Assembly: GCF_964204645.1 (NCBI RefSeq)
Contig: NC_134030.1
Coordinates: 13,542,447 to 13,606,446, forward strand
Origin: Tubulanus polymorphus
Taxonomy: Eukaryota; Nemertea; Palaeonemertea; Tubulaniformes; Tubulanidae
Direction: 5' to 3'
Length of the DNA stretch: 64,000 nt
Shown: positions 44,151-55,933 of the stretch, one piece after another
Position numbering within the stretch: the first letter of the stretch is position 1
Layout: each line of letters begins with the position of its first letter
Made by a program: the position numbers and the translations under genes
Notes under the pieces: generated by a model
Database searches by the model: none
What the model was told of the DNA's origin: nothing
Seen by the model: only the letters and a program-made list of their open reading frames with translations

Positions 44151-47100
44151 ATGGAAGCAAATAAGTACTACTGTCCAACGTGTAATATCAATATAGATAA
44201 ATCCCAAAAAGCAAGACACAATAAAACTATAACACATTCAGAGAATAAATTGAAACTAGAATATAAAGATGATATATTAGAAACTAAATTAGAAGAATTA
44301 AAGAATGAAAAAGAAACATATAAATGTGATACATGTAATCAATCATTCAGTGATAAAAGATATTATAAAGAACATTTAAAATCTAAAAGTCATATTAGAA
44401 ATAAGAATAATGATATTTTAGGTGAAGATTATTTTGATAAAGATGATGATAAGAAACAGAAGACAATTAAAAGCATAAAAAATAAATTAAACAATAAAAG
44501 ACCATACATGGAAGATGTAAGAAATTATATTAATTCATTAGATAATAAAAAAGATATAGAGATAACCGAAGCATTTAAAAGTGATATTGGTCCAGCAGCT
44601 ATCGAGTTTAAATTTCATAAAGGAAAAACATTAGAAGAAAATAAAAAACATTTAGAAAATATGAAAAATATTATAAAAATAATTACTGATGTTGAATATC
44701 CTAAAATTAGTATATCAGTTAAAGTAAAGTTTATAAAATCTGAAGATAAACCAATATATAATATAAATTCTCATTCACAACATATTATTTCAAAACAACA
44801 TATAGATGATAAATTAGATAAATGTTATAATGAAGTAAAAACTAAAATAGAAGAGAAATATTTTGAAGGATCTGGTTTAATATTTGATGAGATAATATTT
44901 ATGACTTTACATGTTTATAACACAAAATATAATAAGTTAACTAAATCAAAACCAATAGATGAAAATAATTTATCATATTATAAAGATGATAGTATAAATG
45001 GAACAAGTTATATTAAACTACCATTTAAAACTAATGCTGTAATAAATGTACAAAATTTTGATGATAAATGTTTTCTATGGACTATAATAAGTTGTTTACA
45101 TCCTGCAACTTATAATATTTGTAGATTTTCTCATTATAAACTATTTAAAAATAATTATAAGATAGATAAGTATCCTGTTATAATTAAAGACATCCCAAAA
45201 ATAGAAAGAGATAATAATATAAAGATAAATGTGTTTGATTTAATCAAATTACCAAATACAAAAGGTAACAATATAAAACATTATACATTAGAACCTTTAT
45301 ATCTATCAAAAGATTATGATTCAAACGATGTTATAGATATACTATATTATGAGAATCATTATATGTGGATTAAACAAATCGATTTATTTTTTAAATCAGA
45401 AAATGATCACCATAAAATATATCTATGTAGAAAATGTTTACATAAATTCCGTAATGAAAGTGCATTATTAAATCATAAACAACTATGTGATAATCATGAT
45501 TATTGTAAATTAGTTTTACCAAATGAAAAAGATTATTAGAATTCAAAAAATATGATTACAAAAATAAAGTACCATTTGTAATATATGGAGATTTTGAATC
45601 ATTAAATAAAGAATTAACAGATAAAGATAGAAAAGAAATATATTATAAAAGAAAGAAATTAAATTCTAATGAAAGTGATTATTCAGAAGAACCACCAAAA
45701 ACAAATACTATTAAAAAGATTCATCAATCAGCTGCAGCTTTTGGGTTATATATTAAATCTAATTATCCAGAACTAATTAAAAGTGAATATTATAATTATA
45801 GAAATGAAAATGTTATTAATCATTTTTGTGACTTATTAATTGAATATGAAATAAGATTTAGTAAATTATTGAATACAAATATAGAAATTATAATGACAGA
45901 AGAAGATAAAGAAGAATTTGAGTTTGCAGATAAATGTTATTATTGTAATCAAGTATTCTATTCATCTGATAAAAAGGTAAGAGATCATGATCATTTGAAT
46001 GGAAAGTTTAGAGGCGCGGCGCATGAGAATTGTAACTTACAAGCTAAGAAAATCAATTTTGTTCCAGTAATATTTCATAATTTATCAGGATATGAAGCAC
46101 ATTTATTTATCAAACAGCTATGTTATAAAATAGAAGAAATCAATAATGAAATAGAAAGATTAAATTCAAATAGATTAAAAGATGACAAAGTATCAACTTA
46201 TAAATTTAAAATGCTAGCTAAAACATCCGAGAATTATATATCTTTCCAATTTGGATGCTTAAGATTTATAGATTCATATAGATTTTTAAGTAGTTCATTA
46301 GACAATCTATCAAAATCATTAGTTGATGATGAATTACAAATATTAAAACAACACTACCCAAATAATGATGATTTCCAATTAATGAGATATAAAGGAGCGA
46401 TTCCATATTCTTTCTATAAAAATCATAATGATTCTAATATAACTGAATTATTAAAAGAACAATTCTATGATGAATTAAGATCTGAATATGTAAAAGATGA
46501 AGTTTATAATAGAACATTGAATATTTGGAATCATTTCGAAATTAAAAATCATGGACAATTAGTAGATTTATATTTAAAATCAGATGTATTATTATTAACC
46601 GATATATTCGAAAGGTTTAGAGATGTAAACCTAAAATATTTTAATATTGATCCTTGTCATTGTTATTCATCACCAGGATTAACATGGGATTGTGGATTAA
46701 AATTTACAAATATAAAAATGGATTTGTTAACAAATATAGATCAATTACTATTATTTGAAAAATCTATAAGAGGAGGTGTTTCAGGTGTATTGGGTGATAG
46801 ATATTTCAATGTAAATGATAACCCTGGATATAAGTTATTATATATAGATGCAAATAATTTGTACGGTTGGGCAATGATGGAACCACAACCTTATGGAGTA
46901 TTTGAATTAACTGAAGTTTTACAGAATGAAAATAATGATAAATTTGATTGGAAGAAAAGAATTCTAGATATTGCAGATGATTCAGATACTGGTTACTTTT
47001 TTGTTGTAGATTTAGAATATCCTGAACATATTAAATTTAAATCTAGAAATCTAGCTTACTGTCCCGAACATAAAACTGTAACTCATGAAGAATTATCAAA

Positions 47101-48181
47101 TTATCAAAAAAGAATTAAACCTGAAAATCATATTCATACAGAAAAGTTAATGGTAACTCAAGAAGATAAATATAATTATGTAGTACATTATAGAATGTTA
47201 AAGTTTTATCTAAATCAAGGAATGATTCTAAAAAAAGTACATAGATATATTTCATTTAACCAATCTAAGTGGTTAGAAAAATATATAGATTTTAACACCA
47301 AACAGAGAACTAAAGCTAAAACTGATTTCGAGAAAGATTTCTTCAAGTTAATGAATAATGCATTCTATGGTAAGACTTGTGAAAATATTAGAAATAGAAA
47401 TGATATTGAGTTAGTTAGTAATGGTAAAAGAATTAGACATTTACAATCATATCCTAAGTTCATTGGTAACAGAATATTTGATGAAAATTTAGCCGCAGTT
47501 AAGATGAGAAGAACTTCAATGAAATTTAATAAACCAATTCACGTTGGTGCTTCAGTTTTAGAATTATCAAAGTTATTAATGTATAAATTTTACTATAACG
47601 TATTACAACCTCATTTTGGAGAAAAACATATAGAAATATTATATTTTGATACCGATTCTTCCATATTAAAGATAAAAACTGATAACATAACTGATGATTT
47701 AAAAACATTAAAACATCATTTTGATTTTAGTAACTATCCTAAAGATCATGAATTGTTTAGCAATGATAATAAAAAAGTTCCCGATAAATTCAAAGATGAA
47801 TTAGGAGGTGAAGAAATGATTGAATTCATTGGTATTAGATCTAAAATGTATTCATATAAAACTAAAGAACATGAAGCTAAAAAGTTAAAAGGAATAACCA
47901 AAAGTGTAGTAGAAAAGAATATTCATTTCAAAGATTACATCAATTGTATATTCAATGAAGAAGTTAGAAAACATAAGATGAGATGTTTAAGATCTGAAGA
48001 TCATGAAATGTTTATTGAAGAAATTGAAAAGATAAGTCTAAACCCATTTGATGATAAAAGATATATTTTAGATGATGGAATTCATACAGTTGCTTATGGT
48101 TGTAATTTAGATGAATACTTAAAATTTAAAAGAGAAGAAACAAAAGAGAACGAGATTATGAAAAGAATTCTAACGTATTAA
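44151..48181 (+). pseudogene. polB: Protein-primed family B DNA polymerase, intein-free, one frameshift
   Basis: About 1343 codons, open apart from a 4-base deletion near 45530 relative to element 1. There are two N-terminal C2H2 fingers (residues about 7-25, 64-85) and a third at YLCRKCLHKF. Exo I is FVIYGDFESLN (about 45573). A treble-clef endonuclease-VII-like domain (CYYCNQVF ... DHDHLNGKFRGAAHENCN) lies at 45937-46040. Exo II is FHNLSGYEAHLF. Palm motif A is YIDANNLYGWAMM (about 46843), motif B NNAFYGKTCEN (about 47354) and motif C YFDTDSS (about 47643), which is uninterrupted. Polintons use such polymerases with terminal-protein priming. With a single frameshift this is the best-preserved polymerase here. 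Confidence 0.92.
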
Positions 48182-48210
48182 TCAAATTTTAATAAAAATA
48201 TGTTATTAAA

Positions 48211-48564
48211 ATGGAGAGTAAACAAACGCACAGTGAGAACAACAAATTATTTCTAGATAGAATTAAAGATATAACAAATGTAAAATCTGTAGATTATAAA
48301 TTCAAAAAGTTAACAGAATTAACAATCCATAAGAAATATCTAATTACAAATATTGATACAGTTACTAATAACTATGGAGATAAATTAGTTATACACTTAG
48401 AATATGAAGGATTAAAAGGAAATACATATAAATTCAGAACATATTTACCAGATAGATTTCATAGATTATCAAGTGAAGATTTAGAAGAATTATGTTCTGG
48501 AGATTTCTATTTCGTATACAAAGGTAAGAATGAGAAAGGGCACCATGAAATAGATTTCGAATGA
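48211..48564 (+). CDS. OB-like small Polinton protein, 117 residues
   Basis: The frame is intact, starting 29 bases after the polymerase stop. Conserved blocks are KKYLITNIDTVTNNYGDKLV (about 43-62), FRTYLPDRFHRLSSEDLEEL (about 75-94), then a CSGDFYFVYKGK strand and GHHEIDFE terminus. Copies in elements 0' and 1 confirm the family. The alternation of short hydrophobic strands around a KYGDK turn would fit an OB fold and ssDNA binding, consistent with location beside the polymerase; untested. An exact duplicate is at 57922-58275. Confidence 0.65.
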   Translation: MESKQTHSENNKLFLDRIKDITNVKSVDYKFKKLTELTIHKKYLITNIDTVTNNYGDKLVIHLEYEGLKGNTYKFRTYLPDRFHRLSSEDLEELCSGDFYFVYKGKNEKGHHEIDFE

Positions 48565-48581
48565 GAAAATATGTAAAATAA

Positions 48582-49343
48582 ATGGCGGAATTAAAAGAAT
48601 ACAGAATATATGTTGATTCTAGAAAACTTACAAATTATAAATCTCATAATTTACTAGTACAATTAGATAGAGAATTCAAGAATTGTGTAGATTTAAAATT
48701 AGTTAATATAAGTTTATGTAATTCTTTTTATAATATATCGAATAAAACTATTGAACATAGAGCTTTTTTAATTTTTAATAAAAATAAAAATGAATGGGCC
48801 TATATATATTTAAAACCGGGGTTATATAATTTAGATACATTAGCACAAGAAATTAATAGAAAAACCTGGCACAAATTAGGTAGTAGTTCTGGGTTAAGTA
48901 TTAGATTTTTAAAAAGTGAGAGTTCTGATAGAATAAAGATAAGGTTGTCTAATAGTGAAAAACATAAATTTATGGTAAAAAAACCTATAGCTAAACTGTT
49001 AGGAATTCTTCCAGATAGATCTTTTACAAATATTGACGCTACTACACCAAACTTAATACCTTACACACATTTTTATATTTATTGCAATTTAATCGATCCT
49101 ACAAAAACATTCGAAGCAACTAAAGATATAACTTGTAATTCTGGTTTAATAAACATTTTACCATTGAAGAATGTTAAAGAATTTGGAACGCAAATAAATT
49201 ATAATTTAACAGAATGTGATTTCAAACCATGCATTCCTCGTTTTAATAATTTTAGATTAGAAATTAGAAATCACAATGGATACTTAATTGATTTAAATAA
49301 TTTCCCCGTAATTTATGAATTAGTTGTAAGATGTAGAGAGTAA
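48582..49343 (+). CDS. Penton-like minor capsid protein, 253 residues
   Basis: The intact frame starts YRIYVDSRKLTNYKSHNLLV and proceeds through VDLKLVNISLCNSFYNIS, IYLKPGLYNLDTLAQEI, KHKFMVKKPIAKLLGI, FYIYCNLIDPTKTFEA, and ends VIYELVVRCRE. The order of beta-rich segments, the early VDSR motif, the PGLYN turn and the position between replication and capsid genes fit a jelly-roll penton-type minor capsid protein, which would sit at icosahedral vertices. The identification is by pattern only. A duplicate is at 58293-59054 with one substitution (Leu to Ser). Confidence 0.6.
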   Translation: MAELKEYRIYVDSRKLTNYKSHNLLVQLDREFKNCVDLKLVNISLCNSFYNISNKTIEHRAFLIFNKNKNEWAYIYLKPGLYNLDTLAQEINRKTWHKLGSSSGLSIRFLKSESSDRIKIRLSNSEKHKFMVKKPIAKLLGILPDRSFTNIDATTPNLIPYTHFYIYCNLIDPTKTFEATKDITCNSGLINILPLKNVKEFGTQINYNLTECDFKPCIPRFNNFRLEIRNHNGYLIDLNNFPVIYELVVRCRE

Positions 49344-49360
49344 TTTTTTTCACTATATAA

Positions 49361-49711
49361 ATGAATATAACTGTTGGACCGAGTATATGTTTTGGGTTTG
49401 ATTTTAAACATGGTAAAGAAATGAGAATTAAACTAAATGATGTCATTACTGATATAAAAAGTAAATCATTTAACAATGCGTCAATGATTGATAAAGAAAA
49501 TTATAATATAGAAAAAGTAATTGATTTAATTAAAACACCTTTAGAATATTATGAATTAAATGAAGATGGAATTATTGAAGATATCAAAAACATATTATCC
49601 AAAATATATGATAATCATAAAAATAGTAATGAAATAAATGTTGAATTAATCATAAATAAGTTAAATAAGCTAAATATTTTGATGATAGTAATTTTGATGA
49701 TAAATAAATGA
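49361..49711 (+). CDS. Small conserved protein, 116 residues
   Basis: It starts MNITVGPSICFGFDFKHGKE in a TATATAAATG context 17 bases after the penton-like stop. It is polar and helical in appearance, with no recognised domain. The last 4 bases overlap the next start (ATGA). It is truncated by nonsense changes both in element 1 and in the local duplicate (59243). Confidence 0.6.
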   Translation: MNITVGPSICFGFDFKHGKEMRIKLNDVITDIKSKSFNNASMIDKENYNIEKVIDLIKTPLEYYELNEDGIIEDIKNILSKIYDNHKNSNEINVELIINKLNKLNILMIVILMINK

Positions 49712-49929
49712 GTGATAATAAGTGGATAATAACTGGATTATATAATGGCGCATTACTATCAGTTGGAACTGTTGGTTATTCAATGGTATTAAAAAAAGTA
49801 TTCAAAATGGGAAGTGTTAATGTTGATAGATTTGATATAAATGATATCTTAAAATTAACATTAGCAGTTACTTTATCTAATTTAACAATTGATTATTTGG
49901 AAAAACAAAAATATATTCCTCCCATATAA
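49708..49929 (+). CDS. Small conserved Polinton protein, 73 residues
   Basis: Same family as 21405-21626 with a few substitutions: GLYNGALLSVGTVGYSMVLK, then FDINDILKLTLAVTLSN and YLEKQKYIPP. It is moderately hydrophobic and of unknown function. It overlaps the previous gene by four bases. Confidence 0.7.
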   Translation: MSDNKWIITGLYNGALLSVGTVGYSMVLKKVFKMGSVNVDRFDINDILKLTLAVTLSNLTIDYLEKQKYIPPI

Positions 49930-49954
49930 ATGCGTAATTTTTTTTGCTAAATGA

Positions 49955-50377
49955 ATGGCTTCTGCAATTATAACTATTATAGGATCGGCAATTGTTAACG
50001 CTTTAGCATTTACTGGAGGTGGATATTTATTTAAACATATTGATAAAAATAGTTCATTGGGAGAACAAAGAAGACATAACTTAGCGTTAGAGAAATACAA
50101 TAAAGCTGTAGAAGAATATAGAGAAAAGAGACAAAACTATATGGATTACATCAATATAGAATTATATGATCAGAAGATTTCACATAGAGATTTTCAATCA
50201 GTTGATGATGCAATGAGTTTATATAACGCAGTAACAAATAAAGAAAAATTACATCTATACAAACCTAAATTATCAGATTATTATACCCCAAGTAAAGAAC
50301 AACAGAAATATGAAATAATATGGATTTTAGGTGGAACAGTTATTGTTATATTTGTTGCTTATAAATTTACTAATTAG
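49955..50377 (+). CDS. Conserved Polinton protein, 140 residues, two terminal hydrophobic segments
   Basis: It is intact here. The N-terminal hydrophobic segment includes IGSAIVNALAFTGGGYLF. The central helical part has GEQRRHNLALEKYNKAVEEY, then DDAMSLYNAVTNKEK and KLSDYYTPSKEQQKYE. The C-terminal hydrophobic segment is IWILGGTVIVIFVAYKF. I recognise it as a recurrent uncharacterised Polinton family. Two ATGs are possible (49950 and 49955); the second starts the conserved MASA. Confidence 0.7.
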   Translation: MASAIITIIGSAIVNALAFTGGGYLFKHIDKNSSLGEQRRHNLALEKYNKAVEEYREKRQNYMDYINIELYDQKISHRDFQSVDDAMSLYNAVTNKEKLHLYKPKLSDYYTPSKEQQKYEIIWILGGTVIVIFVAYKFTN

Positions 50378-50396
50378 TAATTTTTTTTCTAAATAA

Positions 50397-50831
50397 ATGG
50401 AAGATAAAGTTGATAGTATTGATATTATTCCTCATGATATAAATAAAACTAAATTAAAAACATATTTAGAAAAACAAATATTAGAATTTGAAAGTGATTT
50501 AAAAGTTGAAAAGAAAAAATATTTAAAAAGTAAAATTATATATTATTTTATTATTAGTAGTTCAGTTACAATTAGTTCTGTAATAACATTTTTAGCAATA
50601 TTCAGCCCATTAACACCTTTAGCTATATCAATTGGTGTATTAGGATTAAGTTCAAGTGTTTTAACTGGTATAAGTTCAAAATTAGATATAAAAAGTAATA
50701 AAGAAAAAATTAAAACTAATATAAAAGAAATTAATAAATTAAAGAATACACTAGATTATATAATAAGTTTAAATGGCCATATAACAGTTGAAGAACAAGA
50801 TAGATTATTAAAAGAATTAGTTAATTATTAA
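50397..50831 (+). CDS. Two-helix membrane protein, 144 residues
   Basis: The intact frame has a helical charged N-terminal third (KLKTYLEKQILEFESDLKVE), then two hydrophobic stretches (about 50-72 and 76-95, including FSPLTPLAISIGVLGLSSSV) and a C-terminal helix with NGHITVEEQDRLLKELVNY. Families with this layout occur in many Polintons without known function. The start is preceded by AATTTTTTTTCTAAATAAATG. Confidence 0.7.
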   Translation: MEDKVDSIDIIPHDINKTKLKTYLEKQILEFESDLKVEKKKYLKSKIIYYFIISSSVTISSVITFLAIFSPLTPLAISIGVLGLSSSVLTGISSKLDIKSNKEKIKTNIKEINKLKNTLDYIISLNGHITVEEQDRLLKELVNY

Positions 50832-50847
50832 TTTTTTAGTTATATAA

Positions 50848-52091
50848 ATGGCAGATAGTTTTCCAAAAGCTTTCCAATATAATAAATCAATTAAATATAA
50901 TATTCCAGCAATAGATTTTAATAAAGATATTACATATAGAAATGAAGTTTTAGATTCATTAACTAATTTAGAAATTTATGTTACTGAAACTAATAATTTT
51001 AATGCAAAGATGGAAAATATATTTCATGTATATTTAATTAATTTTTAAAAATTGAAAGATGAAAAACAATGGTTATTAAAATCTAATATGAAGTATTGGC
51101 AGAATCAATTAAATTTTGCTGTTTATTGTGCAACAACAAGTTTTATAAAATTTGCAATGAATTTAATATAGATATAAATAATTCTGATTTTAGAACAAAA
51201 ATTGGAACAATAAGATCACTTCCTTGCCCTAAAAAGATTGCAGAATATTGTGCACTTCCCATACCATCTAATAGTTTTTATAATATCTATAATAATAAAT
51301 TAGGTTATGGTAAAATAGAAACAAAGGATTAAGAAACATTAAATTTCAATAAATTGCCGAAATTTTATGATCATTTAAAACAAGAAAACAATAATGGTTG
51401 GGTTTATTTTATTTTAGAAAATAGTGAAGGTTTTACTAAATCAGGTATAGAAAGAATAAATCAATCTATTAGAACTTATTTGATATGTATTCTAGGATCA
51501 CAAGTTGAAACAAGATCACCGATAATTGGAAATTTGAATACATCATTCGATACACAAAAACAGTTTAAAGTTTTATTTGAAGATTCAATTCATAATGATA
51601 AAAATAGATCGATTCCAGAAAACATTATTAGATATCAAAATTATTTAGATAAATCACATGTAAGACTTAATTATTGTATAGGCCCTAATCTATTAATTAT
51701 TTCTAATGATTTAGTATTAAAGATGGGAAATATAATTGGTTATAATAATCTAATTAAAACTGCAACAATAAATAATTCATTTGGGTTAAATGATATAAAT
51801 AAAAAGATTATTACTGCTCCAAAATTAATGGAAGGTGAAAAAAATAAAAAACACATTCAATCAACAGAAACTAAAACTAAGAATATTAAATTGGATAATG
51901 ATTCCAAAATAAAAGATTACAATACATCAGAAAATAATAGAACTGATAATGGTGCCGTATGGCACCCACACGGTGTTATTCAACATGATATAATTAAACT
52001 AAATGATGACAATAAATCCCATGAAAATACTAAATTAGCTATAACCTGTATAGGAATTGTTATAGGAGGAATATTATATTTTAAATTTTAA
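50848..52091 (+). pseudogene. Large conserved Polinton protein, broken
   Basis: The first 66 codons end in the same TAA as in element 1, followed by KLKDEKQWLL. A deletion of roughly 165 bases after FAVYCATT (relative to element 1) shifts the frame. FYKICNEFNIDINNSDFRTK and RSLPCPKK follow, then a stop, then a long open part from about 51354 (PKFYDHLKQ, INQSIRTYLICILGSQVETR, NTSFDTQKQFKVLFEDSI, IGYNNLIKTA) ending in a hydrophobic tail. An in-frame insert GAVWHPHG (51947-51978) is the 31-bp palindromic repeat. The domain is not assignable. Confidence 0.65.
51945..51979 (+). repeat. 31-bp GC-rich palindromic repeat, copy A, in frame in a protein
   Basis: Core GGTGCCGTATGGCACC is followed by CACACGGTG. 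It adds about nine residues (NGAVWHPHG) compared with the element 1 protein, keeping the frame. Related copies are at 62641-62674 and 63520-63552. Confidence 0.75.
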
Positions 52092-52107
52092 TTTTTTTAT
52101 TATATAA

Positions 52108-55100
52108 ATGGATGTAGAAGGTGGAGAAGATTATGAAATGGGAGAAATGGGAAATAATAATGAAGGATATATTGATGAACCACAACCTAATTTTAATGAA
52201 ACTAATATTGATAATGATGATGAATCAGCATATAATTCTAATTTAGCAGATAGTGGTTCTAAAGCCCCATCAACAGATGAATTTGATAGAAGAACTAGAT
52301 CGAGAATAAATCCTGAAAATGAAAATCAAGGTTTATCAAGACAAGATTTAGAAAATATTGAATTTATGTATGATTTTCAACGTGTATTTAAAGATTCTGG
52401 ATATAATATAAATGGTAGAGGCGCCAGTGTAGCGTTTCGTAGTTAGAATACATTAAGAATTTAGCATGTTTCTTCATCCACATAGTACCTGAAAATACTC
52501 ACCGGGCGAGTGTGTGCACTCACTCGCACCAGAGTCGATCATAGCGGTAGCGTGATCCTCTTAAATGTCCTCAGAGTGTATATATGTAAATGTGTACTTA
52601 TGTAATAGATGTATGTAAAATGGCGCCGCTACAAAGGGTCCGCCTGTGTCACGTAAACAACGGGAAAGATGTTTATGAAGGGGTCTACGACCACCACAGG
52701 AAGTTATGTTTGTGTGTAGAATAATAAATGACTCTCAGGCTTAACTCGACCTAGCACACGAGTAAGCAATTCCCGCAACCCCGGGTGTAGATTGCTGATA
52801 GATCCAGGAACGTAACGACTGGGTCGATTCGAAAACTATCCTCCGGGAACTAAGGATCGGGCCCAACCCTATGTTAGAACCTACAGATAGCGATGCGCAC
52901 CCTTCTGTTCACCCAATAACATACGACCTCGTAGTTATACATGAACCCGAATCGACCGTATCACACACCACGTCACCCACCCCCGACGTGGAATTTCCTC
53001 GCTTGAGCCTAAATTGGATAGCGGAATAAACAGAAACCGCCCGTCACCCGAACGGGATTGCACTACGTTCCGCTGGACTCTACCATTTCCGAGAGTAAGC
53101 CTCTATACAGACCATGGACGCTCCGACCAACTCCACGGTTTTACTACCCAACATCTATTACTAAATCGTTAATACCATTACGTGCTGCAACAGCAGCTTT
53201 TATTCGTCTATCAGAAACTGACATACGTCATGCTCAAATACAAGACAGGTTCATACTCCACAAATGCTTACATACTTACAAAGGGAAAAGATAATGCGAT
53301 TGACACATGCTGTTACGCTTCAAACTTATACAACGAACATATAGACCGCGAACATTATACCTATATAAAATTTATTGAAACTTAAAGATACGCGCCTGAA
53401 AGCTGGTCTTAAGGACCTATACCACACATACATGAAGGCAGAATAATAGTTTGATAAAGCTATAAGCACAAGTAATGGTCAAACCCGTCTCTATATACTT
53501 AAGTATAAACGGGGAGAAACACAAGGACCCAAGGCCTGGTATCAAGAATCCATACCTAATACATAAGTATTGACGGATTATATATAGTTCAACGATCCTA
53601 AGGACAAACGAGAAACACAGGGCCCGTCAATAATACATAAGTATGGACGGTAAACGTAATGCCCAATGGCTTATGGCCATAGGTGAGGAAATCGAACTAT
53701 GATTTTGCCGTAGCTTAATGCTTAACAAAGAGTAATACTCAAGACTAGTAACGTATTTACAGTAAGGGGGATTCTGTGGGCCTAAGGCCCTTAATTTCTA
53801 ACTCAGAAAGAAGGAACAGAGACGAACGGGTACAAGACCCGAAACGCCGCCAGGCGGCGCTGTCCCGGACCGACTTACATCTTAGAGACGTTCTCCGAGT
53901 AACTAACTGAAAGAGAAAAACTGCGCGCCTTATATTCTGATATTGCCGACTCCGATGTGTTGCATCTTCACTCCGCGTCGCTTCACTGGTCGCTCAACAA
54001 TGGCCGCCCCGTCGGATGTGCTTCCTAGGATTCTTCCGAGCCGCTTTGCTGCTGAACTACGTTGTCTTCTTATCGAAGTAATATACCATTAAAAAGGTTG
54101 GAACTTGTACTTTCCGATGATATGAAATTCGTGTTAGATAGTTCGGTCGTAAAGACAAGTGAGGTCCCGAAAGGCTGTCGTCATGCGTGACCGCGTTCGA
54201 GATCGCAGGTTTAACCGTCGAATACTCATTAGCTTTAAGGCACGAAGGTACCGAAATCATCTTCTAGGTTTGTAATAATGATAATTATCTAAGAACTTAA
54301 TTTATGTGACTAAATACTAAGGTGATATGTTATGGTGACAGTAACAAGACGTCATCGTAGAAACTTTAACTCTCCCGCTTATCGAGCGGATCATGTGGCC
54401 GGACCGGAAGTAAACAAACCGGCGAAATCGGTTCATCTACCAAACTACAACTCTTGTCGCCTAAAAAAACGATGACATTAGTAGATGCTTTCACCGAGTC
54501 AAGACTTTATAATCCTCTTTCAAACGGTATCGTACATGATGACTTTCGATAATTATTTAGTGTGTAAAAGGCGAGATAAATACAGCGGCGGTACTATTTA
54601 CCACCGGGAACAATTTCGGGACTAAGGAGCCGCGGGTTATCGCCGGAGTTGAAGTAAGGGGAAATGTATCTTCTGCACGGTCGCTGATAACCAAGGGGAT
54701 AGAGGTATCTGTCTTGAGAAATGAAATTTTGTTACACCAGACTTTTAGTACAAGAGTTAAAGTTTTTAGATGGTGAATATTATTATCGTTTGAAAGATGA
54801 TTATTATATTGATATCACTAATAAAAGGACAAGACGAAGTAAAATATTAGCGGAATCAACTTTGGAAAATTTAGAAACAGAAAGAATTAAGAGAATAAGT
54901 AATAGTAATGAAATAACTGATGTAACACAAGAAGAAAGAGATAATAATATAAGAGTATTTAGTCAAAGAATTGATGACTTATTTAAAATAATCAATGATA
55001 ATTTAGAAACAGAAACAACTTCTGAACAGAATATAACTTCCAAAACTAGTAAACTTAAATCAAATAAAGTTCCAATTGAAAAACTTTTACCGAATGGATT

Positions 55101-55893
55101 AATTGATGCGACAGATCAAGAATTAGAAGATTTAGATATATTTTCTGATAAAGCAATTAGAGAGATTATTAGTATAAGACATGCATCTGATAAAATTGCG
55201 CATGATAAAAGTATAAGAGATTTTAAAATTAGAACTTTAGAAAAAGAATTAACTGATAAAAATAAAGAAATAGAACAACTAAAATTAGATAGAGATAATA
55301 AAGTTATTGAAGAAATTGAATTTAAAAAAAGAAATGCATATTTAGAAAAAGAAATTGATGATTTAGAATATAACATAGAATTACAAACAGAAGAAATTAA
55401 ATTATTATTAAAATCATATGATTATAATATTAATAGATTATAAGTTATTTTTAAAGATTTGTTGATTAAACCAAATTCTGAAATATCATTAAAAGACAGA
55501 ATAAAGTTATTATTTAAATTAGAAGGAATAACAATTCTTTCAATTCTAACAGCTGTAACTATGGTATTTACAACAATTGGTTTAGCAATATCAAATGCTT
55601 TGAAATCTACTCCTACTCCCACTCCCAATAAACCGGATAAACCTCCAGGCAATAATTCTATACAAGATAAAGTTAAAGATGGTTTAAAGAAATTAGCAAA
55701 ATATTTATGGGAACTATCTAAAAAATCTGCTGCAGCTTTACCAGGAGTTATTGCTTCAATTGTTGGTTTTATATTGAAATCTGCTGGGAATATTCTTAAC
55801 TTTGCTGCCGAACATATTATTTTATTTTTAATTACAGTTGTAAGTGCTATTATTTTTGGTTTAGTAAATATGATATCAAAAAATATCAAGTAA
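52108..55893 (+). pseudogene. Coiled-coil membrane protein, split by a 2.3-kb insertion
   Basis: The N-terminal part (52108-52427) is acidic and Asn-rich. After the insertion it resumes at 54741 with LLVQELKFLDGEYYYRLKDD, the coiled-coil region, a TAA at 55441 where element 1 has Lys, then LKDRIKLLFKLEGITILSI, TPTPTPNKPDKPP, LKKLAKYLWELSKKSAAALP, FILKSAGNILNFAAEHIILF and a final membrane segment. Element 2 therefore shows the complete C-terminus that element 1 lost. It lies upstream of the capsid gene. Role is unknown; a membrane-active virion protein is possible. Confidence 0.75.
52428..54736 (+). mobile_element. 2,309-bp insertion with TG...CA ends and CCAG target duplication
   Basis: CCAG is present on both sides (52424-52427, 54737-54740), and removing the insert restores an open alignment to the element 1 and 4 proteins. 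The termini TGTAGCG and TTGTTACA give imperfect inverted ends (TGTARC). A 4-bp duplication with TG/CA ends is typical of LTR-element integration, but left and right ends are not direct repeats of each other and no pol gene is present. It may be a long solo LTR or a non-autonomous LTR derivative. TGGCGCCGCTAC at 52620 looks like a primer-binding-type motif. No gene was recognised inside. Confidence 0.7.
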
Positions 55894-55933
55894 ACATGAT
55901 AAAAAATCAATAATTAATTTTTTTGTTAAATAA

